A stretch of 48,669 bases of DNA from Piscirickettsiaceae bacterium (GTDB lineage: Bacteria; Pseudomonadota; Gammaproteobacteria; Nitrosococcales; Methylophagaceae): positions 1-48,669 of the forward strand of contig JAIBDZ010000010.1 of NCBI GenBank assembly GCA_024685975.1, in the 5' to 3' direction. Made by a program: the position numbers and the translations under genes. The notes under the pieces were generated by a model, which saw only the letters and a program-made list of their open reading frames with translations, searched no databases and was not told where the DNA came from. Below, one piece after another: positions 20,418-30,311 of this stretch (position 1 is the stretch's first letter; every line of letters starts with the position of its first letter).

Positions 20418-21475
20418 TAGAGCTCACCTTTTTTTTCTTGTAACCAGACCAGTGACCCTGACACATCAGGCATTTCAACCGTGATTTTTTCAGCATTTAA
20501 TGCCTGAATCGCCGATAGAGCGGCATCACGTTCATCACCAATAAAATACTGCTCTAACCATTGCTGCGCTGATGACAAACTATCATGGTAAACCCGCTCC
20601 CTTTGGTCTAATAATGCCAATCGAGCAGTCTCTAATTTTAATCGTAAATTTTGATACAAGAAATAACGCTCTTCTGGCACCAATACCGCAGCCGCACCAT
20701 CTTCTTGCCGTCGAATCACAACTAATGATCGAACTTCATCCCATGCTGATTGTAGTGCGCCTTGCCAATCAATACTGCCAGCCGCATCGTCAACGGCTTG
20801 CTCAATCTGATCTTCTGTGACTTCTGGTGCCATCAAAACTTGTAATTTATCAACTTGTTCTATCAAGCTTTGTAATTTCACTGCCATGCCATCAATATCG
20901 ATTTTAGCAACCGACGATAAGGCTAACAGTTCATCTGCCAACAAGGCCCGTAAACGATAAAAGCGTGGATCGGCCAACTCTTCTAATCGCTCATCTGCAA
21001 GCCTTAATGCTGATATCGCAGCATCATTATCCGACGCCAACTGAACGCGTTGATTTGCGGTTTGAAGCAAATATTCCACTTCTGCCATTGTCCACACGCG
21101 CTTGACATCATCATTCGTCATATCTTGGACTTTGGCGATTTCTGTGATTTTATCTGCTAACCCGACATCACTTTGATTCAAATTATCTAATAATGTACTT
21201 GTCGCAGCAGCTTCGCTTGTCATTTTTTGTCGTAGTTGGCTTAGACGACTATCAACGGAAGACTCTGTCGACGCTAATTGCTCAGTCAAGTCTGCCATCG
21301 CTAATTTTTGCTGCTCAATGAGCCAATATAAGCCAGCACCTAACAATAATAAGATCAGTATCGCTATCCACAGCAAAATCGGTTTTGCTGGTTTAACTTC
21401 AGATACCGTCGCATTCTCTATCGTGACCGGCGCAGCTTGTTTATCATCGCCTTTATTATTAGCATTATTTGCCAT
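20417..21475 (-). CDS. hemX: HemX-like membrane protein
   Basis: This 352-residue protein has a short charged N-terminal tail, one membrane helix (about 33-50) and a coiled-coil stretch (55-125). An alpha-helical periplasmic domain contains AEVEYLLQTANQRVQLASD, the HemX family signature. It is often annotated as uroporphyrinogen-III C-methyltransferase, but no methyltransferase SAM motif is visible, so that name should not be taken as activity. It overlaps hemD by 11 bases and hemY by one. Confidence 0.9.
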   Translation of the reverse strand: MANNANNKGDDKQAAPVTIENATVSEVKPAKPILLWIAILILLLLGAGLYWLIEQQKLAMADLTEQLASTESSVDSRLSQLRQKMTSEAAATSTLLDNLNQSDVGLADKITEIAKVQDMTNDDVKRVWTMAEVEYLLQTANQRVQLASDNDAAISALRLADERLEELADPRFYRLRALLADELLALSSVAKIDIDGMAVKLQSLIEQVDKLQVLMAPEVTEDQIEQAVDDAAGSIDWQGALQSAWDEVRSLVVIRRQEDGAAAVLVPEERYFLYQNLRLKLETARLALLDQRERVYHDSLSSAQQWLEQYFIGDERDAALSAIQALNAEKITVEMPDVSGSLVWLQEKKGEL

Positions 21476-22217
21476 TGCTTCGTCCCATTTCGACTATTCG
21501 CTCAACCACAGCCGCATCAGTAGCGTCATCAGACACTACAACGTGCTGGAAACCTAAATCTAGTGCCACTTGCCGTATCCGTTCGCTAACAACAAGTAAC
21601 CTAATCTGTGTAATTCGTTCGTCATTCACAACTTGCCAAAGGTTTTTTAACCCTGACACACTGGTCACAATTAACCAATCCGCGTTTAATACCTTCGCAA
21701 TCTCATCATTCTGATAGATCGGCATACGACGTTGATATACTGATAGATATTGTATCTTAGCACCTCTTTCTTGCAAGGTCTCAGCAATCAACTCTCTCCC
21801 TCCGTTGCCGCGCACAATCAAAATACGCTTATTCACAACTGTTTGCATTTCAGCTAACGCTAACAAACTTTCGCTCCCAGCAGGTGGCGGAGCAATCACA
21901 TCAACAGTGAAACCATACTCAGATAAACAGTTTGCGGTCGCAGCCCCAACGGCGACAATTTGAGCCGTATCAGGCAATACGTCTGTCAGTCCAGCCATAA
22001 AACAATGCACTGCATTTTGGCTCACAAAGATCACCATATCCAGTTCAGCCCATTGCAATGCAGGCCATTGTTCGACATCAACAGGCTCAATCACAATCAT
22101 TGCCATCGGCGTCACAATAGCGCCCTGCTTAGACAACATATGTACTAACTCTGTCGCCTGCTGAACAGGTCGTGTTACAACGACATTCACCCCATTAAGC
22201 AGGTGGGTTGTCACCAT
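21465..22217 (-). CDS. hemD: Uroporphyrinogen-III synthase
   Basis: This 250-residue enzyme cyclises hydroxymethylbilane with inversion of ring D. The family is poorly conserved. Typical landmarks are the N-terminal [22 protein letters not shown], then [33 protein letters not shown] and [15 protein letters not shown]. Its start lies 23 bases inside hemC and its end overlaps hemX, so the whole operon is tightly packed. Context makes the call firm. Confidence 0.93.
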   Translation of the reverse strand: MVTTHLLNGVNVVVTRPVQQATELVHMLSKQGAIVTPMAMIVIEPVDVEQWPALQWAELDMVIFVSQNAVHCFMAGLTDVLPDTAQIVAVGAATANCLSEYGFTVDVIAPPPAGSESLLALAEMQTVVNKRILIVRGNGGRELIAETLQERGAKIQYLSVYQRRMPIYQNDEIAKVLNADWLIVTSVSGLKNLWQVVNDERITQIRLLVVSERIRQVALDLGFQHVVVSDDATDAAVVERIVEMGRSNGK

Positions 22218-23136
22218 AAACCTCAGCTAAAATTTTGTCCGCACCCTGCGCTAATAAATGCTCGGCGACGACTTCACCTAAGGCTTCGGCATCTTCTACT
22301 TTGGCTCTTGCATCAGCAAAGAGCATTTTACTGCCATCAGGTTTGCCAACCAGTCCGCGTAACCACACCTCATCGCCATCGATCAAAGCAAAACCACCAA
22401 TCGGAACTTGGCAGCCACCAGCTAAACGTCGGTTCATCGCTCTTTCCGCTGACACAACAATCCATGTACGAGCGCAACGCAATGGCGCTAATAACCGGTT
22501 TAATTCAACATCATCGCTGCGTGTTTCAATCCCAACCGCACCTTGTCCGACAGCGGGCAAACTTTGCTCTGGCGTAATAGCATCACGAATACGTTCGTCG
22601 AAGCCTAGTCGTTTTAATCCCGCTGAAGCCAGAATAATCGCATCAAAATTGCCGGCATCTAGCTTTGCTAACCGCGAATTCACATTGCCTCTTAAAGACA
22701 ATATTTCCAGATCAGGGCGATGATGACGTAATTGACATTCTCGACGTAAGCTTGACGTGCCAACACGCGCACCTTCAGGCAAGTCATCAATGGAGGCATA
22801 ATCATTCGACACAAAAGCATCCCTTGGATCTTCTCGTGTACAAATAACGGGTAAATGTAATCCTTCGGGCAACACCATTGGCACATCTTTCATTGAATGC
22901 ACCGCGATATCGGCATCGCCAGATAACATGCCTTGCTCTAACTCTTTGACAAATAAACCTTTACCACCCACTTTCGCTAATGGCGTATCAAGGATTTTAT
23001 CGCCTTGTGTAGTCATTTTGACTAATTCAATCGTCAGTTCGGGATATAAAGCAAGCAGGCGATCGCGTACAAATTCTGCCTGCCACATCGCTAAAGGACT
23101 TCTACGCGTCGCAATTTTTATAGTTCTATCAGTCAT
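22195..23136 (-). CDS. hemC: Porphobilinogen deaminase (hydroxymethylbilane synthase)
   Basis: This 313-residue enzyme polymerises four porphobilinogen units. The dipyrromethane cofactor cysteine is C242 ([10 protein letters not shown]) and the catalytic aspartate is D84 (HSMKDVP), both at the E. coli positions. Arginine-rich [11 protein letters not shown] is intact. It is the first gene of hemC-hemD-hemX-hemY and is divergent from argH across 161 bases. The hemC-argH neighbourhood, often with cyaA nearby, is common in gammaproteobacteria. Confidence 0.97.
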   Translation of the reverse strand: MTDRTIKIATRRSPLAMWQAEFVRDRLLALYPELTIELVKMTTQGDKILDTPLAKVGGKGLFVKELEQGMLSGDADIAVHSMKDVPMVLPEGLHLPVICTREDPRDAFVSNDYASIDDLPEGARVGTSSLRRECQLRHHRPDLEILSLRGNVNSRLAKLDAGNFDAIILASAGLKRLGFDERIRDAITPEQSLPAVGQGAVGIETRSDDVELNRLLAPLRCARTWIVVSAERAMNRRLAGGCQVPIGGFALIDGDEVWLRGLVGKPDGSKMLFADARAKVEDAEALGEVVAEHLLAQGADKILAEVYGDNPPA

Positions 23137-23297
23137 CTAATTCGGTGATTCTTAGTCTAAGATAAGTGTGCAGTTTAACAGCCACAGCAAGTGAGTCATA
23201 GCCATCATCACTATCCTAGAAAACAGGCGGACAACAGTATGAGCATGATTACGCGTTATAATACCCTTTTTAACTCAACGCCTAAAGACTGGAAGCC

Positions 23298-24692
23298 ATG
23301 ACTGCACCTAGTAAAAAACTCTCCTCAGCGCGCCTGACGCAACCTACAGATGCCTTTGTCGAAGCCTTTACCGCCTCAGTCGAATTTGACCAGCGTTTAT
23401 ACCAACAAGATATTGCAGGCTCCGTCGCCCACGCCACGATGTTATGTAGCGTAGATATCTTAACCGAATCAGAACGTGATCAAATCATCGCTGGCTTGAA
23501 ACAAATAGAGCAAGAAATTGACGCAGGAGAGTTTGTTTGGTCAATCGCACAAGAAGATGTGCATATGAACATCGAAGCCAGATTAATCAGTCTTATCGGT
23601 GAAGTCGGTAAAAAGTTACATACGGGTCGATCACGTAATGACCAAGTCGCGACTGATGTCAGACTCTACCTGCGTGACATGATGACACCGATTGCCAGTG
23701 AGCTTGCCAGACTACAAAGCGCGTTAGTCTCTGTCGCTGAAAGAGAAGCGGAAACGATTATGCCTGGTTTTACCCATCTGCAAACAGCGCAGCCTGTTAC
23801 CTTTGGTCATCATATGATGGCATGGTATGAAATGTTATGTCGTGATGCTGAGAGACTGAATGATTGCGCTAAACGTGTGAATAGCTTGCCGCTAGGCGCT
23901 GCCGCATTGGCCGGTACCACCTTCGATATTGATCGAGAACAAACAGCGGCGTTGTTAGGCTTTGACCGGATTTGCCAGAACTCTCTAGATGCGGTCAGCG
24001 ATCGTGACTTTGCCATTGAATTCAATAGCGCGGCATCGATTTTAATGATGCATTTATCGCGCTTTTCAGAAGAACTCATTATCTGGTCATCAGCCCAGTT
24101 TGATTTTGTTGATTTAGGCGATGCCTTTTGCACAGGCTCCTCCATCATGCCGCAAAAGAAAAACCCTGACGTGCCTGAATTAATCCGAGGCAAAACCAGC
24201 CGCGTTTATGGTAATCATTTCAACTTATTAACCTTAATGAAAAACCAACCTCTGGCTTACAACAAAGACAATCAAGAAGATAAAGAGCCTTTGTTCGACA
24301 CGATCGATACCTTATTAGGATCATTACGGGTTTATGCTGACATGATGTCCGTTATCACGGTTAAAGCTGACAATATGCGCCAAGCGGCATTGCGCGGTTA
24401 TGCGACGGCAACTGATTTAGCCGATTATCTCGTTCGTAAAGGTGTCGCTTTTAGAGATGCCCATGAAGTCGTCGGACTCTCTGTCGCTTATGGTATCGAG
24501 CAACAAAAAGATCTGTCGGAATTAAGCCTTGCTGAATTGCAGCGTTTTTCTGACCAAATCTCCGAAGATGTCTTTGACGTACTCACTCTAGAAGGATCCG
24601 TTGCAGCCCGGAATCATTTAGGCGGCACAGCACCAGAGCAAGTCAAACGTGCTGTTGCAAAGGCAAAACAAGATCTGGCCGACGCACAATAA
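23298..24692 (+). CDS. argH: Argininosuccinate lyase
   Basis: This 464-residue enzyme of the fumarase/aspartase superfamily cleaves argininosuccinate to arginine and fumarate. The superfamily signature [12 protein letters not shown] lies at 280-291. [13 protein letters not shown] (108-120) and the catalytic His region [11 protein letters not shown] (156-166) are present. A TGGAAG ribosome site precedes the ATG. A consensus -10 box (TATAAT, 23257-23262) lies about 35 bases upstream without a convincing -35. A minus-strand terminator hairpin directly follows the stop. Confidence 0.97.
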   Translation: MTAPSKKLSSARLTQPTDAFVEAFTASVEFDQRLYQQDIAGSVAHATMLCSVDILTESERDQIIAGLKQIEQEIDAGEFVWSIAQEDVHMNIEARLISLIGEVGKKLHTGRSRNDQVATDVRLYLRDMMTPIASELARLQSALVSVAEREAETIMPGFTHLQTAQPVTFGHHMMAWYEMLCRDAERLNDCAKRVNSLPLGAAALAGTTFDIDREQTAALLGFDRICQNSLDAVSDRDFAIEFNSAASILMMHLSRFSEELIIWSSAQFDFVDLGDAFCTGSSIMPQKKNPDVPELIRGKTSRVYGNHFNLLTLMKNQPLAYNKDNQEDKEPLFDTIDTLLGSLRVYADMMSVITVKADNMRQAALRGYATATDLADYLVRKGVAFRDAHEVVGLSVAYGIEQQKDLSELSLAELQRFSDQISEDVFDVLTLEGSVAARNHLGGTAPEQVKRAVAKAKQDLADAQ

Positions 24693-24698
24693 AAGCAT

Positions 24699-24736
24699 AA
24701 AAAAAACCCTGATAGGCACTGGGCCTTATCAGGGTT
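24699..24736 (-). terminator. Intrinsic terminator for the repeat lipoprotein gene
   Basis: The arms AACCCTGATA and TATCAGGGTT with an inner GGC/GCC pair form a hairpin. On the minus strand it is followed by eight U residues (A-run at 24699-24706). It lies 47 bases past the lipoprotein stop. On the plus strand there is no U-run, although it may weakly stop argH transcripts. Confidence 0.8.
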
Positions 24737-24782
24737 GAAATAGCGGATTCTATGTCCGCTTTATCCGGCATTATTAAGCTAC

Positions 24783-26333
24783 TTACAAATCAATGCCTAA
24801 TGCTTTGACGGTTTCCATATTGATATATTTATCAACTGGTAAGCCATTATCCTGTTGGAAAGCATTGATTGCTCGAATCGTATTATGACCAATCACACCA
24901 TCAATCGGACCAGGATTGTAATCACGCGCCACTAAAGCTCGCTGAATACTAGATACCGCATTATTGGTCATATTGGTTTCACATAAAATCGACCGCCATT
25001 CCATAAAGCCTTCTGTCTCAAGCTCTTTTGACGTCACCGTATTGTATTCAGCTGGAATCGTTTCACGCACTTCTTGTGCTGCTGAAGCTAATTTTCTCAC
25101 TTCCACTGTTTTATAAACGGCAGGGATCTCAACTCGATGTGAACTTGCAGGTGTATCAACAACCGTTGTTGTCACTGTTTCATACACTGCAGGCGTTTCA
25201 GTTAAACAGATCTTATTGCCTGTTCTGGTCATACGAGGGTGCTCAGTATTGTGCACTTCATGCCACACAAACGCCACATCAGACACCTGCTTTTTAACAC
25301 TCACTGTGTCATATTCAGCAGGAATCTCTGTTCTGATTTCTTGTGGCCCTGACACTAGTTCACGTACTTGAACCGTTTTATACACTGCAGGCACAACCAC
25401 TTCTTCGATTCTTGCAGGACTCTCGATGACACGACGTGTTAATGTTTTATATGTCGCAGGTACTTCGACTAAACACATGATTTCACCAGTGGCTTCATCA
25501 ATTTTCTGAATAGGGCCTGTACCTTTTTTCCAAACCGTATGCGCAGCAACATCAACCACACGTTCTGTTTCTGTACGATATACCGCGGGTACTGTTCTCA
25601 TTTCAGTCGATGCTTCTTTGACGAGCACTTGTTTTTCAACTGTTCGATATTCTGGTGATGAAACAGAGACTGACTCAGACGCTTCTTTTAACAAGACTGT
25701 TTCTGACTCATACTCATATTGAGCAGGGATATAATGTTCATGAAAACACATGCCGGGGGTCGCAGTATCAAGGTTAATACCGCCATTTTTTGCAGCCATT
25801 AATAAGTCATGACTCGCAGGCGCCGCACCTTTTTCAAGTCCTGTCATCCAATGCGTTGATGCTGCACTCACTAAACGACGTTCTGTTTCTGTACGATACG
25901 TTGCTGGCACTGTTTCAATGCGATAATCCGCTTCACTCACTAAAACTTGTTCTGTCACCATCTCATAACGAGCAGGGATCACAGTCACTTTTTCAGCTGC
26001 TTCTTTGCTTAATACCGTTTGAGAGACTTGTTTAAATTGCGGCTCAACCCACACCCGCGCATAACACTCACCAGCTTTAGCTGAAGGTGGTAATAAATCG
26101 CCTTGCGCTGACATCATGCCAGCCCCAACAGATGATAAATTCGCTTCCCTTTCCGCCAACGCCGCCGCTCGTTGTTCTAACGCTGCACGCTCTGACGCCA
26201 AAGCTTCACTTTTTGCCGCTATTTCTTGTGCGCTCATTGTCGACATATCCACATCGGATGATTGTGTTGCACAACCAACCAGCAGCGAGACACCGGCCAC
26301 AATAAATAAAGGACGACTTCGCTTTATATTCAT
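24783..26333 (-). CDS. Repeat-rich lipoprotein with C-terminal peptidoglycan-binding domain
   Basis: This is a 516-residue predicted lipoprotein with signal peptide and lipobox LLVGC (lipidated C21). A short Ala/Glu-rich coiled coil spans 33-68. Four modules follow, each opening near a cysteine (C90, C196, C287, C376) and closing near a tryptophan (W162, W268, W357, W446). Each module holds three repeats of about 23 residues with the core PAxYxTV followed by a V/L-x-x-A/P step. A PG_binding_1-like domain lies at 455-514 (VSSIQRAL...GPIDGVIGHNTIRAINAFQ). It probably bridges a membrane and the cell wall. Which membrane is unclear, although Ala after the lipid Cys favours the outer one. AAGGA precedes the start. 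No characterised homologue is known to me. Confidence 0.8.
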   Translation of the reverse strand: MNIKRSRPLFIVAGVSLLVGCATQSSDVDMSTMSAQEIAAKSEALASERAALEQRAAALAEREANLSSVGAGMMSAQGDLLPPSAKAGECYARVWVEPQFKQVSQTVLSKEAAEKVTVIPARYEMVTEQVLVSEADYRIETVPATYRTETERRLVSAASTHWMTGLEKGAAPASHDLLMAAKNGGINLDTATPGMCFHEHYIPAQYEYESETVLLKEASESVSVSSPEYRTVEKQVLVKEASTEMRTVPAVYRTETERVVDVAAHTVWKKGTGPIQKIDEATGEIMCLVEVPATYKTLTRRVIESPARIEEVVVPAVYKTVQVRELVSGPQEIRTEIPAEYDTVSVKKQVSDVAFVWHEVHNTEHPRMTRTGNKICLTETPAVYETVTTTVVDTPASSHRVEIPAVYKTVEVRKLASAAQEVRETIPAEYNTVTSKELETEGFMEWRSILCETNMTNNAVSSIQRALVARDYNPGPIDGVIGHNTIRAINAFQQDNGLPVDKYINMETVKALGIDL

Positions 26334-26473
26334 AATCTATTCCTTAAAATAATCAATTGCTGGGTGACGCATAAACCGACACAGCTCTCTATAACCCAGT
26401 GACTGACAATGTATAAGATCACGACTGAACAGAAGCTGAACGTCAACCTTCACATTTTTCATTTAACAAAACA

Positions 26474-26501
26474 TTGAAAAACCGTGTGACTGCCCCCACA
26501 T
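26474..26501 (+). promoter_or_regulatory. Sigma32 (RpoH)-like heat-shock promoter for cbpA-degQ
   Basis: TTGAAA at 26474-26479 and CCCCACAT at 26494-26501 are separated by 14 bases. This is one mismatch from the sigma32 -10 consensus CCCCATNT and has correct spacing. Transcription would start near 26508. The downstream genes are a DnaJ-family chaperone and a DegQ protease, which fits heat-shock control. Confidence 0.7.
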
Positions 26502-26538
26502 TACTGAACCATAGATTGGGTAACGATGATGAAACCAT

Positions 26539-27429
26539 ATGGAATATAAAGACTATTACAAAATACTCGGCGTCTCGCGTGATGTCTCTCAAGATGAGCT
26601 GAAAAAAGCCTATCGTAAACTTGCGCGTAAATATCACCCTGACGTCAGTAAAGAAGCCGATGCGGAAACCAAGTTTAAAGAAGTGGGGGAAGCATATGAG
26701 GCACTAAAAGATCCTGAAAAACGGGCGCAATATGACCAATTTGGTCATAACTTCCAACATGGCCAATCATTTAACCCACCACCTGGCTGGGACCAACGTG
26801 GCGGCATGGGAGGCAATAACAACTTCAGCAGCTTTTTCGAAAGCATGTTTGGTGGCGGTATGGGCGGTGGAAGCGACCCCTTCTTTGCGAAAGGTGAAGA
26901 CGTTAACGCCAAAATCACCATCTCTTTAGAAGATGCCTTCCAAGGTGCAACCAAAGCTATTCGAAGACCAGCGGGTTCAGCACAAGGTGGCACTATTAAT
27001 GTCAAAATCCCTGCAGGCATTACTTCAGGTAAAAAAATTCGCCTATCAGGCCAAGGAAAAGTTGGCGCCAGTCACGAAGCCGGCGATCTTTTTTTAGAAA
27101 TCAATATTGCGAGTCATCCCCACTACCAAGTTGAAGATAAAAATATTATTTTGACGCTGCCTATCGCACCTTGGGAAGCAGCACTGGGCGCGAAAGTTAC
27201 CGTACCAACCTTAGCAGGCAAAATTAGTTTATCGATTCCTGCTGGTGCCAAAAGTGGACAAAAAATGCGCTTAAAAGGCCGAGGCTTACCGGGTAAAGAA
27301 GCCGGTGACCAAATCATCATTTTACAAATCATGACGCCCCCAGCTGACAGCAACACAGCCAAACAGCTCTATCAGCAAATGGCCGAAGAACTAAACTTTA
27401 ACCCAAGAGAATCATTAGAAAACTTATAA
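26539..27429 (+). CDS. cbpA: DnaJ-family co-chaperone CbpA
   Basis: This 296-residue J-domain protein stimulates DnaK and may bind curved DNA. The J domain is at 1-70 with HPD at 33-35. A Gly/Phe/Met-rich linker follows (about 75-118). Two C-terminal substrate-binding beta domains come next, with no zinc-finger cysteines, which separates it from DnaJ proper. The C-terminus lacks an obvious CbpM-related partner gene nearby. degQ follows after 23 bases, and a sigma32-like promoter lies upstream. Confidence 0.92.
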   Translation: MEYKDYYKILGVSRDVSQDELKKAYRKLARKYHPDVSKEADAETKFKEVGEAYEALKDPEKRAQYDQFGHNFQHGQSFNPPPGWDQRGGMGGNNNFSSFFESMFGGGMGGGSDPFFAKGEDVNAKITISLEDAFQGATKAIRRPAGSAQGGTINVKIPAGITSGKKIRLSGQGKVGASHEAGDLFLEINIASHPHYQVEDKNIILTLPIAPWEAALGAKVTVPTLAGKISLSIPAGAKSGQKMRLKGRGLPGKEAGDQIIILQIMTPPADSNTAKQLYQQMAEELNFNPRESLENL

Positions 27430-27452
27430 AACGCCAGACAGGAGCGATCCTT

Positions 27453-28829
27453 ATGACACAGTTGACTTCACGTTTATTATGGCTAGGTGCCTTTATTTTA
27501 CTGACATTAAATGCCTATGCCGCATTGCCGAACCATTGGTTTGGCAATGGTGAAATGCCTTCACTTGCCCCCATGCTGGATGAAAGTAAACCAGCCGTGG
27601 TCAATATCGCCACTCAAAGCCAAGTGCCTGTCCGTGATAACCCTTTACTCAATGATCCCTTCTTTCGTCGTTTTTTTAATATTCCCGAGCAACAACAACC
27701 CCGCCATCGCACCAGACAAAGTCTCGGTTCTGGCGTGATTTTTGATGCTAAAAAAGGGTTGGTCTTAACCAATAGCCACGTCATTCAAAGTGCAGATGAA
27801 ATCACTGTCTCACTCACTGATGGTCGCAGTTTTCAAGCAGAAGTCGTTGGCAGCGATCCTGCGACCGATGTTGCCCTAATCAGAATTCCACCAGAAAACC
27901 TCACCGCAATTCCCATCGCCAACTCAGACAAATTACGCGTCGGTGATTTTGTTGTCGCCATTGGTAACCCTTTTGGCCTTGGTCAAACCGTCACGTCAGG
28001 TATCGTGAGTGCCTTGGGACGAAGTGGTTTAGGCATTGAAGGCTATGAAAACTTTATTCAAACAGATGCCTCTATTAACCCCGGAAACTCAGGCGGTGCT
28101 CTGGTCAATTTACGAGGTGAATTAGTCGGCATTAACACCGCTATTTTCTCTCCCGGTCAACAAGCAGGTAATATCGGCATTGGTTTTGCTATCCCCAGTA
28201 ATATGGTGCAACAAATCAGCGCCCAACTCATCGAACACGGCGAAGTTCGTCGTGCTTATTTAGGTGTGCAGATGCAAGACATCACCCCCGATCTTGCAAA
28301 AGCATTTAATCTAGAAACGGGTTATGGCGCAGTGGTCACGCAAGTGCATGATGGCTCTGCTGCAGAAAAAGCGGGCGTAAAAGTCGGTGATGTCATCACA
28401 GCCATTGATGGCGAAAAACTCACTAATGCTGATAGCTTACGCAATACCGTTGGGTTATTAATGGTCGATCAAACGATCACCTTAGATCTCATTCGTGAAG
28501 GCGAAGCTCGCCAAATAAAAGCCACTGTCAAAGCAGTGCAAGAAACAGATAGTAAAATGCCAGCTCATCCCAAATTGGCTGGCGCCTCATTTGGCGATTT
28601 AGAACCTTCTTCTCCTTATTATGATCAGATTGATGGCGTCATGGTCTATAACGTAAAACGCAATAGTCCCGCATGGCAAGCAGGTTTAAGAGCCGAAGAT
28701 ATTATTACCTCCGTTAATAAAACGCCGGTGAAATCTTTAGAAGACTTTAAACGTCTCGTGAGAACGGATAGTCATCTATTGCTCAATCTAACCCGTCGTG
28801 GCCGCGCCATGTTTATGATTTTACGATAA
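27453..28829 (+). CDS. degQ: Periplasmic serine protease DegQ/DegP
   Basis: This 458-residue HtrA-family protease degrades or refolds damaged envelope proteins. The N-terminal signal peptide ends near residue 23 (NAYA-A). The catalytic triad is H109 (TNSHV), D139 (ATDVAL) and S213 (GNSGGAL). Two PDZ domains follow (about 250-350 and 365-455). The short Q-linker and length favour DegQ over DegP. AGGAG precedes the ATG. It is probably co-transcribed with cbpA. Confidence 0.94.
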   Translation: MTQLTSRLLWLGAFILLTLNAYAALPNHWFGNGEMPSLAPMLDESKPAVVNIATQSQVPVRDNPLLNDPFFRRFFNIPEQQQPRHRTRQSLGSGVIFDAKKGLVLTNSHVIQSADEITVSLTDGRSFQAEVVGSDPATDVALIRIPPENLTAIPIANSDKLRVGDFVVAIGNPFGLGQTVTSGIVSALGRSGLGIEGYENFIQTDASINPGNSGGALVNLRGELVGINTAIFSPGQQAGNIGIGFAIPSNMVQQISAQLIEHGEVRRAYLGVQMQDITPDLAKAFNLETGYGAVVTQVHDGSAAEKAGVKVGDVITAIDGEKLTNADSLRNTVGLLMVDQTITLDLIREGEARQIKATVKAVQETDSKMPAHPKLAGASFGDLEPSSPYYDQIDGVMVYNVKRNSPAWQAGLRAEDIITSVNKTPVKSLEDFKRLVRTDSHLLLNLTRRGRAMFMILR

Positions 28830-28846
28830 GCACGAATACAAAAGAC

Positions 28847-29176
28847 ATGAGTAAAGACAAACAGCTATACCGCATTGAGTTTATTCAAGGGAATGAACGT
28901 TACGAACTCTATGCTCAAGAATTAATCAATAGCGGCCTATTTGGTTTTATTGAAATCGCTGATTTTGTTTGGGATACCCATACCGGCATCGTAGTCGATC
29001 CGAGTCATGAAAAGCTCAAAGACGAATTTGCCGATGTTGAGCGCACCTATATTCCCATGCACGCCATCTTACGTATCGATGCTGTCACCAAAAAAGGGCT
29101 CGCCAAAATCACGCATTTTGACTCCAAAATTAGCCACTTCCCCAGCCCGATCTATACGCCAAGCGATAAAAACTAA
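28847..29176 (+). CDS. DUF1820 family protein
   Basis: This is a 109-residue soluble protein beginning with YRIEFIQGNERYELYAQELINSGLFGFIEI, characteristic of the DUF1820 family of gammaproteobacteria. The conserved PSHEKLKDEFADVERTYIPMHAILRIDAV block follows. The function is unknown. It starts 17 bases after degQ and is probably the last gene of that transcript. No membrane segment or catalytic motif is evident. Confidence 0.85.
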   Translation: MSKDKQLYRIEFIQGNERYELYAQELINSGLFGFIEIADFVWDTHTGIVVDPSHEKLKDEFADVERTYIPMHAILRIDAVTKKGLAKITHFDSKISHFPSPIYTPSDKN

Positions 29177-29264
29177 GTAAAACTATCATCAGAGTGTGTT
29201 GTCTAATTATTAGGTAAGGGGAAACTGACCCGACCATCTCCATCACGACAGCAAGGAGATAATT

Positions 29265-30059
29265 ATGAACAACTATCATCTCACTCATCACCTTGAGCCA
29301 GCCGACACACATGAAGCTAAAGCCGATATCCTACGGCCTTTTCATTGGATACAATCGGGCTGGCATGACTTTAGTTACCATCCTGCAGCCAGTTTTGGCT
29401 ATGGCATTATCGTCACCGTATTGTTGTCGATGACGTATCTATTTGCCGGTGTCAATATATACAGTGTTGCCGCCGCAATGACAGGTTTTATGCTGGTCGG
29501 GCCAATTCTAGCCGCAGGCTTATGTGAACTGTCATGGCGACATGAAACCAATGAACCCTTGAGTTTCGACCAATCCATGACACGGCTCTATCTCTGCCGA
29601 AGTACCTTATATCAATTTGCCGGCATCTTGCTCGGTTTTAGCGTGCTTTGGTTTGCCTTATCAGCCTTAATATTAACCCTAACGCTCGGCTATATTGCCC
29701 CGCCTATTGACCAAGTTTTATGGGGTAACTTCTTCGAGCATACCGGCGGACTCCATGTCCTGCTTTATCTACTCATGGGAGGCATATTAGCGATTGTTGT
29801 CTTTAGCGTCTCTGTGGTTTCCATTCCTGCAATCATCGAAATGGGCGTATCAGTACAAGAAGCCATGTTACTCAGCTTCAAAGTCTTTATGACAAACTTA
29901 CCCACGATGATTGTTTGGGGTGGCATCCTCGTTGCCTTATGCTTGATAGGTACATTCACCTTCTTTCTCGCCATGATTGTGTTATTCCCATTATTGGGAC
30001 ATGCCACATGGTACGCCTACCGCGATTTAGTCGAAGATGAAGTCGAGATCAGCGTATAA
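29265..30059 (+). CDS. DUF2189 family integral membrane protein
   Basis: This 264-residue protein has about six hydrophobic helices after a soluble N-terminus. It resembles the DUF2189 family (GWHDFSYHPAASFGYGIIVT near residue 30, GPILAAGLCELSWR near 77). Members are widespread near respiratory or uncharacterised genes in proteobacteria, and the function is unknown. AAGGAG lies 7 bases before the ATG. A strong intrinsic terminator directly follows. Confidence 0.82.
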   Translation: MNNYHLTHHLEPADTHEAKADILRPFHWIQSGWHDFSYHPAASFGYGIIVTVLLSMTYLFAGVNIYSVAAAMTGFMLVGPILAAGLCELSWRHETNEPLSFDQSMTRLYLCRSTLYQFAGILLGFSVLWFALSALILTLTLGYIAPPIDQVLWGNFFEHTGGLHVLLYLLMGGILAIVVFSVSVVSIPAIIEMGVSVQEAMLLSFKVFMTNLPTMIVWGGILVALCLIGTFTFFLAMIVLFPLLGHATWYAYRDLVEDEVEISV

Positions 30060-30074
30060 ACGCTAAAGTGTGTT

Positions 30075-30109
30075 GCTAGGGGAATGACTTGTCATTTCCC
30101 TAGCTTTTT
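30075..30109 (+). terminator. Intrinsic terminator after the DUF2189 gene
   Basis: A 14-base arm, GCTAGGGGAATGAC (30075-30088), pairs with GTCATTTCCCTAGC (30091-30104) with one G-U pair. Five T residues follow. It closes the plus-strand transcript. Confidence 0.9.
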
Positions 30110-30182
30110 AAGGTTCTAATCATTCTTTAATCTCTAACAAACACAACTAATTTGTCTTATACGAAACCCAACTTTGGAAAGC

Positions 30183-30241
30183 TATTTGAGAGTAATACGA
30201 CTAGTGTTTTATCTTAGCGAGTTATCGTCGTATCTCAAATA
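30183..30241. repeat. Imperfect inverted repeat in an intergenic region
   Basis: The left arm (30183-30201) and right arm GTCGTATCTCAAATA (30227-30241) match over 15 bases except for a 3-base insertion (GTA) on the left, with 25 bases between. No U-run follows on either strand. The surrounding 30110-30311 stretch shows no gene. It may be a structured leader, a regulator site or a small mobile-element remnant. Confidence 0.6.
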
Positions 30242-30311
30242 AATTGAAGGACGAGGAATCCCGTGGAATGGTATAGACTAGCCTTATTAATGCTATATAA
30301 AGAATTGTAGA

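Noticed and set aside
23810-24193. 127-codon minus-strand frame inside argH
   Set aside because: Shadow of a well-conserved enzyme gene; no ribosome site and no recognisable domain.
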